Part shown: in pieces, positions 5,827-12,290 of the stretch
Layout of the letters: the number at the start of each line of letters is the position of its first letter
Numbering within the stretch: position 1 is the stretch's first letter
Assembly (NCBI GenBank): GCA_900552325.1
Contig: URZG01000032.1
Coordinates: 1-13,383, forward strand
Reading direction: 5' to 3'
Length of the DNA: 13,383 bases
Source of the DNA: an uncultured Porphyromonadaceae bacterium
Lineage (GTDB): Bacteria > Bacteroidota > Bacteroidia > Bacteroidales > Muribaculaceae
Program-made: the position numbers and the translations under genes
The notes under the pieces: model-generated
Seen by the model: the letters and a program-made list of their open reading frames with translations, nothing else
What the model was told of the DNA's origin: nothing
Database searches by the model: none

Positions 5827-8823
5827 TTAGAAATCAACCTGCACGCCCATGATGAACTGGCGGGTGGAGGGGAAGTAGGTGCGGGCGCCCGAGCCGTTGA
5901 GTGTGCCGGGGTAGAGACCGTTGACCTGATAGGTGGAGGGATCCACACCCGAGAACTTGGTGATGGTGAACACGTTCTTCACCGATCCGTAGACGCGGAT
6001 GCGGTCGAGGAAACGGGTGTTGGGGAGCTTGATGGTATAGCCGAGGGTCACCATGTCGAGCTTGAAGTAGTCGCCGCGTTCGAGATAATAGTCGGTGACC
6101 ACGGGGTTGGCCTGGGGATTGACGTCGAAGTTCTTGCCGTAGGCCTTCTTGAGGCGGTTGCCGGTGAAGTTGCGGTTGGCGTAGTAGAAATCGTGGATAT
6201 TGAAGATGTCGTAGCCGAAAGCGCCGCGGAAGAAGAGCGAGAGGTCGAAGTTGCGGTAGCGGAAGTTGTGGGTGGTGGAGAGGGTGAACTTCGGCATACC
6301 GTTGCCCACGATGGTGCGGTCGGCGTCGGTGGCCTGCGAGGCACGGATTATATCGCCGTCCTTGTCATACACCAGCCAGTCACCTTCGGGATTGATGCCG
6401 GCGTAGCGCCACATGTAGAAGTTGCCGAGCGACTCCCCTTTCTGTATGCGCTGGAGGTCATAGTAGGGGTAGGGATCTTCCGTGCCGGCACCGTTGTAGT
6501 AGTCCTGGCCGATATATTCGGAGTTGGAGAAATCCACGAACTTGTTGCTCATCCATGTGCCGATGACGTTGAAGCTGTAGTCGAAGTCGCGGGTCTGCAC
6601 GGCGTTGAAATTGAGGTCGAACTCAAAGCCGGTGTTCTTCATCGTGCCCACGTTGACGTAGGTCTCGTCGTGGAGGAAGGGGGGCACCGACACCTTGTAG
6701 GTACCGAGAAGGTCCTGCTGGCGGCGGTTGAAGTAGTTCAGCGAACCGTAGAAGCGGTTGTTGAACATCGAGAAGTCGAGACCGATGTTCCAGTTCTTGC
6801 CCTTCTCCCAGCGGAGGTCGGGGTTGACGTTCTTCGACGGGCCCCATACCTGGAAGTACTTGCCGTTGTAGAAATAGTAGCCGAAGCCGCTCATGGTGTT
6901 GAGCGAGAGGTAGCTGTCGAAGTTCTGGTTACCGGTCTCGCCGTAGTCGCCGCGGATCTTCAGGTCGTTGAGCCATGAGCGGGTGCCCTCCATGAATTTC
7001 TCTTCGGAGATGCGCCAACCCAGCGAGAAGGCGGGGAAGTTACCCCACTTGTGGTTCGCGCCGAATTTCGACGAACCCTCGTGGCGGATGGATGCCGTGG
7101 CGAGGTATTTGCCGGCGTAGTCGTAGCTGACACGGGCGAAGAAGGCGATCAGTTTCGCATCGTTCTTGTAGCTGCCCATGAGCACTTCGCCCTCCTCCTT
7201 GGCCAGTTCGCCTGATCCGAGGTTGTCGGCGCCGAGGCCGTCGTTGGGGAAGTCCTTGTTCTCGGCGTTGAAACCGGAATACTGCGAGTACTGGTAGGAG
7301 TATCCGGCCATGGCCTTGATATTGTTCTGCCCGAAGTGGGTGTTGTAGTTGGTCAGCCACTCGAAGATGTACTGGCGTTCCTTGGAGTAGGAGCGCGAGG
7401 CCTCACCTTCGCGTCCGGCGTTGATGGCCAGGGTGCTTGTGGAGGGGCGGAACCAGGAGTTGTTGTTGGAATACTGGTGGTCGGCGAACGACACCTGAGT
7501 GTTGAGGGTATGGTTGGAGAGGTTCTTGGCAAGCAGCGGGAGTAGATTGAGGCGCACCGACGCATCCCAGTCGAGGAGTTTGGTGTCGGCGTGGTCCTTC
7601 TCGAGCACCTGCTTCTCCACCGGGTTGTAGCCTACCACCTGACCCTGGAAATTATAGTAGCGGTTGGGATTCTCGGGGTCCATGATGGGAGTGGTAGGGT
7701 TGGCCTCGATGGCGTTCTTGAACACGCCCCAGTCGGCATTGTCGCGGTAGATGATGCGGGGAGCCATGTTGAGGTTGACGGTGAAGAGGCCGCCCTTCGT
7801 GGTGTGGCTCACGGAGGCGCGGGCGCCATATTCCTCACGTTTGGAACGCAGGTCGATACCGTGGGCGTAACGGTAGTCGGCGCTCACGCGGTAGTTGGAG
7901 CGCTCGTTGCCGCCGCTCACCGACAGGGTGTGCTGCTGGGCGAAACCTGTGCGCGACACGGCATCGAGCCAGTTGGCGTTGCCGCCGAGGTCCACGCCGG
8001 TGTCACCCCATCCCAGACGCACCTCGCGGTAATCGTCGGCGTCCATCATGTCGAGCTCGTTCTTGATCTTGTCCCACGAAAGCTGGGCCGAGTAGGAGGT
8101 GTGGATAGCGCCGTCCTTGGAACCCTTCTTGGTGGTGACGAGGATCACACCGTTGGAACCGCGGGTACCGTAGATGGCCGATGCGGCGCCGTCCTTGAGA
8201 ATGTCGAACGACTGGATGTCATTGGGGTTGAGGTTGGTGAGATTGCCGCCGGGCACGCCGTCGATCACAATCAGCGGGCCGAGGCCTGCCGAACGCGACG
8301 AGACGCCGCGGATCTGGATACTGGCCTGGTTGTTGGGGTCGCCGGCACCGGTGTTGGTGATCGACACGCCGGGCACCTTGCCCTGGATCATCATGGAGGG
8401 GTCGAGGGAGCTTACGGTAAGGAAGTCCTTCTCACCTACGTGTGAGATCGCCGAGGTCAGCTCTTTCTTGTCCATCGTGCCGTAGCCGATGACCACCACC
8501 TCGTCGAGGACGGCGGAATTCTCCTCCATCCTTACGTCAACGGTCGTGCGTCCGCCTACGGCTTCGGTAACCGTCTTGTAGCCTATATAGGAGAACTGGA
8601 GTTTTGAATCGGGATTCACCTTGATGGTGTAGTTTCCGTCGATATCGGTGGCGGTGCCGGTCTTGCCGCCGGGCACAATCACGCTCACTCCGATAAGGGG
8701 TTCACCCGAGGGATCGGTAACCGTTCCCGTCACACTGATCTGCTGGGCCGACAGGCATTGGATGCCGGTGAGCAACATCAGCAAAAGGAACAGATGCCGC
8801 AGGAGGCTTTTACATTTTTCCAT
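5827..8823 (-). CDS. susC: SusC-like TonB-dependent outer-membrane glycan transporter
   Basis: This 998-residue protein has the length of SusC. It has a signal peptide (1-26, ending CLSA) and then a carboxypeptidase-regulatory-like beta domain (about 29-100, GTVTDPSGEPLIGVSVIV, DGNYTIKV). A TonB-box-like segment (DEVVVIGYG, about 107-115) follows, then the plug (about 118-235) with the SusC signature LKDGAASAIYGTRGSNGVIL and VTTKKG. The rest is a long beta-barrel ending in the terminal Phe of STRQFIMGVQVDF, as expected for barrel assembly. It imports glycan fragments across the outer membrane using TonB energy, paired with the SusD-like lid encoded next. The ATG at 8823 is unambiguous. It is the first gene of its operon, with a candidate promoter and leader in the 272-bp spacer upstream. 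No anti-sigma-factor (FecR-interacting) N-terminal extension is present, which fits control by a SusR-type regulator. Confidence 0.98.
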   Translation of the reverse strand: MEKCKSLLRHLFLLLMLLTGIQCLSAQQISVTGTVTDPSGEPLIGVSVIVPGGKTGTATDIDGNYTIKVNPDSKLQFSYIGYKTVTEAVGGRTTVDVRMEENSAVLDEVVVIGYGTMDKKELTSAISHVGEKDFLTVSSLDPSMMIQGKVPGVSITNTGAGDPNNQASIQIRGVSSRSAGLGPLIVIDGVPGGNLTNLNPNDIQSFDILKDGAASAIYGTRGSNGVILVTTKKGSKDGAIHTSYSAQLSWDKIKNELDMMDADDYREVRLGWGDTGVDLGGNANWLDAVSRTGFAQQHTLSVSGGNERSNYRVSADYRYAHGIDLRSKREEYGARASVSHTTKGGLFTVNLNMAPRIIYRDNADWGVFKNAIEANPTTPIMDPENPNRYYNFQGQVVGYNPVEKQVLEKDHADTKLLDWDASVRLNLLPLLAKNLSNHTLNTQVSFADHQYSNNNSWFRPSTSTLAINAGREGEASRSYSKERQYIFEWLTNYNTHFGQNNIKAMAGYSYQYSQYSGFNAENKDFPNDGLGADNLGSGELAKEEGEVLMGSYKNDAKLIAFFARVSYDYAGKYLATASIRHEGSSKFGANHKWGNFPAFSLGWRISEEKFMEGTRSWLNDLKIRGDYGETGNQNFDSYLSLNTMSGFGYYFYNGKYFQVWGPSKNVNPDLRWEKGKNWNIGLDFSMFNNRFYGSLNYFNRRQQDLLGTYKVSVPPFLHDETYVNVGTMKNTGFEFDLNFNAVQTRDFDYSFNVIGTWMSNKFVDFSNSEYIGQDYYNGAGTEDPYPYYDLQRIQKGESLGNFYMWRYAGINPEGDWLVYDKDGDIIRASQATDADRTIVGNGMPKFTLSTTHNFRYRNFDLSLFFRGAFGYDIFNIHDFYYANRNFTGNRLKKAYGKNFDVNPQANPVVTDYYLERGDYFKLDMVTLGYTIKLPNTRFLDRIRVYGSVKNVFTITKFSGVDPSTYQVNGLYPGTLNGSGARTYFPSTRQFIMGVQVDF

Positions 8824-8856
8824 TTGGTCGTGATATTAAATTCTTGGTTTCGGATT

Positions 8857-8884
8857 ATTGTCGTGTAAGAATTGTCGTGTAAGA
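8857..8884 (-). repeat. Perfect 14-bp tandem repeat in the susC leader
   Basis: The plus strand reads ATTGTCGTGTAAGA twice in a row (8857-8870 and 8871-8884); the leader RNA therefore carries UCUUACACGACAAU twice. It lies between the predicted transcription start and the susC start codon, 34-61 nt before the ATG. It could be a binding site for an RNA-binding protein or a small RNA, or an expansion-prone spacer. No known element is recognised. Confidence 0.7.
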
Positions 8885-8890
8885 GTTTTA

Positions 8891-8904
8891 GCCGGAGGCC
8901 CGGC
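8891..8904 (-). promoter_or_regulatory. Small GC hairpin at the 5' end of the susC leader
   Basis: GCCGG-AGGC-CCGGC is a perfect 5-bp GC stem with a 4-nt loop. It would lie within about 5-20 nt of the predicted 5' end of the susC transcript. No U-tract follows, so it is not a classical terminator. A role in 5'-end stabilisation or as a target site is possible. It could also be chance in a GC-rich genome. Confidence 0.45.
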
Positions 8905-8916
8905 AGGTTTGCAGTG

Positions 8917-8948
8917 CAAAGTTATATATAAGGAGCGTCCGATGTCAA
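8917..8948 (-). promoter_or_regulatory. Candidate Bacteroidales promoter of the susC operon
   Basis: On the minus strand, TAACTTTG (8917-8924) fits the Bacteroidales -7 consensus TAnnTTTG. TTGA (8945-8948, within CATTGACA) fits the -33 TTG element, and exactly 20 bp lie between them. Transcription would start at about 8910-8913, giving a leader of about 90 nt before the susC ATG at 8823. The match is good on both elements and in the right place. The start site itself is inferred. Confidence 0.65.
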
Positions 8949-9095
8949 TGCCATGTAAAGAAAAAGTAGTTGTTTTTAAAGCGATTCATATTGATAATCA
9001 GCATAATATCCATAATCACATACCCCTTTTATGTAGCTGATCCGATAGTCCGGATACGGTTGTAGGCAAGATTTTACGGGCTCTTCAGGCAGAGA
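8949..9095 (-). other. AT-rich spacer upstream of the susC promoter; possible activator-binding region
   Basis: This stretch lies between the regulator stop codon and the -33 element. It is clearly more AT-rich than the flanking genes. The minus-strand heptamer TGATTAT occurs twice (plus-strand ATAATCA at 8994-9000 and 9012-9018), 18 bp apart, within a run of TATTATG/CAATATG-like words. Farther up is a weak inverted repeat ATCCG-N6-CGGAT (9040-9055). Either could bind the SusR-like activator. The regulator has no convincing intrinsic terminator here: the only hairpin is short and lacks a U-tract. This is low-confidence pattern reading. Confidence 0.3.
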
Positions 9096-10763
9096 TCAGG
9101 AGCTTGCCCCGCGGCCGATCTTGAGTATTTCGGTCTCGAGCAGGTTACGGTCGCCGCGCGCCTTGTTGCGCACCTTGGTCCGGTAGTTGTAGATTGTGGT
9201 GAGGGAGTAGCGGAGGAAGCGCGCTATGCGGTCGCTGTCGGAGATGCCCAGACGTATCAGGGCGAATATGCGCTGCTCGGCGGTGAGGCTCCCTTCGCGT
9301 TTGGGGATGATGGCCTCCTCGGGGAGAAGAAGATCGTTGAGGTCCTCCACGAAAGTGGGGAAAAGGGAGAGGAACGTCTTGTCGAACTGGTCGTAGAACG
9401 CTTTCAGCTCCTGGTCTATCATGGTGGATGATTTCACCAGAGCCTTGAGGTCGTCGGACTTTCCGGTGCTGACGAGTTTGCCTATGGATTTGCGGTAGGA
9501 GTCGAGTTTCTCGATATACGCCACACACTGGTCCATGTAGCGGCCGATGTAGGTTTCCTTGAGTTCCGAGATCTCGGCGATGGCATTGTATGCGTCGGCG
9601 AGTTTGGCGTTGGAGGATTTCAGCTCTTCGTTGAGTCGGTTGAGCGATTCGTTGACCTCCTCCACCTCGCGCCGGGCACGGGCGATACGTGCCATCTGCT
9701 TGCGCATCATCAGCATCAGCACGATCAGCACCAGCGACAGCGCCGTGATGATGACGATAGCCTTCACAAGAGTGCTCTGCTGTTTGTGCACCTTCTCGAT
9801 GTAGATGGAATTTATCATCGGATAGTAGGCGTTCAGCTCCACTATGCGCTGGCGGGCATTGCTTTTGGCGGCATCGTCGACCGCGATAGTCAGAAAATGA
9901 TAGGCACGGTCAAGGTCACCCTCCTTGTAGAGTAGCAGGGCGAGCTGACGCAGCGATACGTACTCGCGCACCGAGGCTTTCATGTCGGAGATCGCCGAAA
10001 GGACCAGATACCTCTTCTGGCTGGCGAAATCGCCGGTCATGCCGTAGGATTCCGAGAGAGTCCAGGCGCAGATGGCCATCTCGTGCTCAGAGAGACGATT
10101 AGAGGATATGAAGTCGTTCAGCTCCTTTATCGCTTTCCAAGGCTCGCCGTTGACGTTGTACTTGTCGGCGCTTGTCACGGCGTAGCCGAGCGTCCCCGGC
10201 TCGTTTATGGCCAGAAGTGAGTCGCGATACTGCTCCGTGATGACGCGGTAGCGCTCCTTCTCGCCCGGAAAAGTGGCGAAATCTGCCAGACTGCCGTAGA
10301 CCGTGCGCACCGTGTGGAAATAATACGGTTCAAGATAAGGGGGGATATCCTCCCGCTTCAGGGAATCAATGATCTCCACCGTCTCGCGGTACATCCCCGT
10401 GGCGCTCAGCACATTGGCACGGTGTAGCCGGGCATTGGCCACAAGGGCCGGGTCGCCGATACGCAGCGCCACGGCCTCCTGGCGGAGACTGATGTTGTAG
10501 GCGGAGTCGGTGTTGAACGGGAGGTATTCGTCGAAAAGCTCACCCAGCGCCCGAAAACGGCTGTCGTCGTCCGTAGCCGAATCATAACGGGCATGCAACG
10601 CCTGCAGACGCGTCTCTTTCTGGCGCAGATACGTGGGCCGGTTGGCTATCACCTCGTCGAGCTGCTTCATGAGCGAGTCAATAGAGGTCTTTCCGGAGTC
10701 CGCGCTGAGGCAGACCCCGGAAAGGAGTATGGCTATCAAAAATAAAAAAACGTGTCTTTTCAT
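9096..10763 (-). CDS. susR: SusR-like membrane-spanning transcriptional regulator (DUF6377 type)
   Basis: This 555-residue protein has the layout and size of SusR, the activator of the Bacteroides starch system. A signal peptide (1-20) is followed by a periplasmic helical TPR-like region (about 25-325, with pairs such as LADFATFPGEKERYRVITEQ and AICAWTLSESYGMTGDFASQ). A single membrane helix spans about 331-353 (TLVKAIVIITALSLVLIVLM). A cytoplasmic coiled coil covers about 355-400 (EEVNESLNRLNEELKSSNAK). A C-terminal helix-turn-helix covers about 493-538 (LTAEQRIFALIRLGISDSDR, then IARFLRYSLTTIYNYRTKVR). Such proteins are thought to bind a sugar such as maltose or panose in the periplasm and activate the adjacent susC operon directly. 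It lacks histidine-kinase motifs, so it is not a hybrid two-component system. It lies on the same strand 272 bp upstream of susC. The ATG at 10763 begins the signal peptide. The ligand is unknown. Confidence 0.92.
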   Translation of the reverse strand: MKRHVFLFLIAILLSGVCLSADSGKTSIDSLMKQLDEVIANRPTYLRQKETRLQALHARYDSATDDDSRFRALGELFDEYLPFNTDSAYNISLRQEAVALRIGDPALVANARLHRANVLSATGMYRETVEIIDSLKREDIPPYLEPYYFHTVRTVYGSLADFATFPGEKERYRVITEQYRDSLLAINEPGTLGYAVTSADKYNVNGEPWKAIKELNDFISSNRLSEHEMAICAWTLSESYGMTGDFASQKRYLVLSAISDMKASVREYVSLRQLALLLYKEGDLDRAYHFLTIAVDDAAKSNARQRIVELNAYYPMINSIYIEKVHKQQSTLVKAIVIITALSLVLIVLMLMMRKQMARIARARREVEEVNESLNRLNEELKSSNAKLADAYNAIAEISELKETYIGRYMDQCVAYIEKLDSYRKSIGKLVSTGKSDDLKALVKSSTMIDQELKAFYDQFDKTFLSLFPTFVEDLNDLLLPEEAIIPKREGSLTAEQRIFALIRLGISDSDRIARFLRYSLTTIYNYRTKVRNKARGDRNLLETEILKIGRGASS

Positions 10764-10772
10764 TTCCGATTA

Positions 10773-10804
10773 CAAATTTATGAAAATTTCTATTCGCAGC
10801 CAAG
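10773..10804 (-). promoter_or_regulatory. Candidate promoter of the SusR-like gene, almost leaderless
   Basis: The minus strand carries TAAATTTG (10773-10780), a match to TAnnTTTG. CTTG (10801-10804), a partial match to the -33 element, lies 20 bp upstream. The predicted start of transcription is only a few bases before the ATG at 10763, which would make the mRNA nearly leaderless. The upstream element is imperfect and the region is AT-rich, so chance is a real alternative. Confidence 0.4.
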
Positions 10805-10813
10805 AGGGGGTAT

Positions 10814-10940
10814 CAAAATCGCCTGAAACGGTTTCGCCGTAGGGACGCTCCGCGGAGCGTCCGAAAAAGAACTGAGTTTCAGCCGTTTATGCGGAGCTCC
10901 ACGGAGCGTCCCTACAGGTGGCCGGTGTCCGGCGATTTTG
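10814..10940. repeat. Nested inverted-repeat element (REP/BIME-like or small MITE-like)
   Basis: This noncoding block of about 127 bp is built from several exact inverted repeats. The outer 10-bp pair is CAAAATCGCC (10814-10823) and GGCGATTTTG (10931-10940). An inner 14-bp pair is GTAGGGACGCTCCG (10839-10852) and CGGAGCGTCCCTAC (10902-10915). The left unit is also a perfect 20-bp palindrome centred at 10852/10853 (10843-10862). A further pair, CTGAAAC (10823-10829) and GTTTCAG (10876-10882), lies between them. The two units look like one palindromic repeat in opposite orientations, as in REP doublets. It lies just after the upstream operon and just before the SusR-like promoter, so its RNA could fold as a terminator or barrier. 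There is no coding capacity. Confidence 0.7.
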
Positions 10941-10961
10941 CCTTCGGGATCTCGCGCCGTA

Positions 10962-12290
10962 TCACTTCACGAATATCTTGCGGGCTGCTGTGCCCGACAC
11001 CGCTATGCAGAATCCGCTGCCGGGTGCCTCCAGCGGCATCCCCTGCAGATTGTAATAACGGGTGGCGTCGGCGGTATCGCCGGCGGCGACCGCGCTGACC
11101 GACGATGAGCCTGCGGCGGAATCGGGCACCGCATCCTCGCCGAGCCATGTGCCGCGAAGTGTCTCGGTGCGGGTGTTCAGCTCCAGGCGGTAATATCCGT
11201 CGCGCGAGATAGTCCATTTCACGTCATCGCCTCCGGAGATACGCGCTCCGCTCTCCCCCTCCGCAGGTGCATCGGGGGTGTAGGGATGGTAAGTGGCCGA
11301 AGACCAGTCGCGTGCGGTGAGAATCTTGAATTTCGAGGGCTCGTCGGGGAGTTTCACCGAGCCGTCGGGATTCAGCGACGAATCCCAGCCGTAGCGCAGC
11401 TCACCCTCCCACACCATTACGTCGGGATCGGTTTCCGACGGCACGAAACGGCAGTTGCTGTCATCCCAGTAATTCCACGCGCGTTCGCAGCAGCCGCCCA
11501 CCAGATAAAGCTCCGCGGCAGGGGTATATCGCCGGGCCGAACAGGTGTTGGCTCCTTTGTCGATGTAGATACTGTAATCGCCGGGCACAGTCACGCTCCA
11601 TCCCGCCGCCTCCGAGCCGTCGGTGGCGTAAAGGGGTGAATAGAATCCGGCGCCGAACGTTATGTCGACCTGCGGGAAACGGGGACCGTAGTACGAGGTG
11701 CCCTCACCGCGGACGGGGGTATCCATCATCACCAGCGAGCCGGGGCGGAGTGTCACCACCCCCTTGAATTCCACACCGGCGTCAGCAAGCGCCTGCGGCG
11801 CGGTGCTTTCACCTGTGGCCGAGCCGGTGATGTACACCGCCGCCGGACGTTCCGACGAGGGAGTGTAACGCACCGCCTTCATCATCATGGAGGTAAGATC
11901 TACCGTGAGGGTATAGCGCCCGCTCTCGGGCACCTGGAACTTGCAGTCGAGTTCGCCCGGAAGGGTCCACGTGCAATGGAAGTCTACGGGATATGCCCTA
12001 CCCTCCTCCACCGTGAGATTGCCGAGCGACGACACGATGTGTTTATGGAACTCGCGCGTGTTCTCGAACTTGAAATCCTGGCCGGCCACGAGGTCGCCCG
12101 TCCATTCAAAGACACCGTCGCTGATAAGGGAGAACTGCGGGGCTTTCCCGAGGTCCCATCCGGCATCGATAGCCGGGCCTATGATGTAGAGCTGACTGTA
12201 TTCAATCGAGTTCGACATATCCTGCGCGGAAGCGCCGGCCGCACACAGGGCGGCTACCCCGGCAAATAGGTTGCGTATTATGGTTTTCAT
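10962..12290 (-). CDS. Secreted SusE/SusF-like glycan-binding protein with C-terminal sorting-like tail
   Basis: This 442-residue protein has a signal-peptidase-I signal (1-22, ending ASA, then QDMS). It has no lipobox, unlike ordinary SusE and SusF. Three beta-rich stretches resemble Sus-type starch-binding modules. The first is about 33-142 (QLYIIGPAIDAGWDLGKAP, FEWTGDLVAGQDFKF, SGRYTLTVDL). The second is about 150-256 and weaker (AAVYITGSATG). The third is about 260-384 (AELYLVGGCCERAWNYWDD, VMVWEGELRYGWDSS, SKFKILTARDWSSATYHPY, DGYYRLELNT). A Ser/Ala/Gly-rich linker (about 388-409) leads to RYYNLQGMPLEAPGSGFCIA and a last segment ending RKIFVK. This looks like the C-terminal tails of secreted Bacteroidales proteins. 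The ATG overlaps the GH31 stop (ATGA), so the two are translationally coupled. Its role is probably alpha-glucan binding; no enzymatic motif is seen. The middle module is too divergent to assign firmly. Confidence 0.85.
   Translation of the reverse strand: MKTIIRNLFAGVAALCAAGASAQDMSNSIEYSQLYIIGPAIDAGWDLGKAPQFSLISDGVFEWTGDLVAGQDFKFENTREFHKHIVSSLGNLTVEEGRAYPVDFHCTWTLPGELDCKFQVPESGRYTLTVDLTSMMMKAVRYTPSSERPAAVYITGSATGESTAPQALADAGVEFKGVVTLRPGSLVMMDTPVRGEGTSYYGPRFPQVDITFGAGFYSPLYATDGSEAAGWSVTVPGDYSIYIDKGANTCSARRYTPAAELYLVGGCCERAWNYWDDSNCRFVPSETDPDVMVWEGELRYGWDSSLNPDGSVKLPDEPSKFKILTARDWSSATYHPYTPDAPAEGESGARISGGDDVKWTISRDGYYRLELNTRTETLRGTWLGEDAVPDSAAGSSSVSAVAAGDTADATRYYNLQGMPLEAPGSGFCIAVSGTAARKIFVK

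Noticed and set aside
5803..6978. A 391-codon plus-strand frame within the susC-like gene
   Set aside because: It is antisense to the SusC barrel and composed of repeated V/E/A/G words; a shadow of codon bias.
9040..9055. ATCCG-N6-CGGAT as the intrinsic terminator of the SusR-like gene
   Set aside because: The stem is only 5 bp and no U-rich tract follows on the minus strand, so it does not meet the usual criteria.
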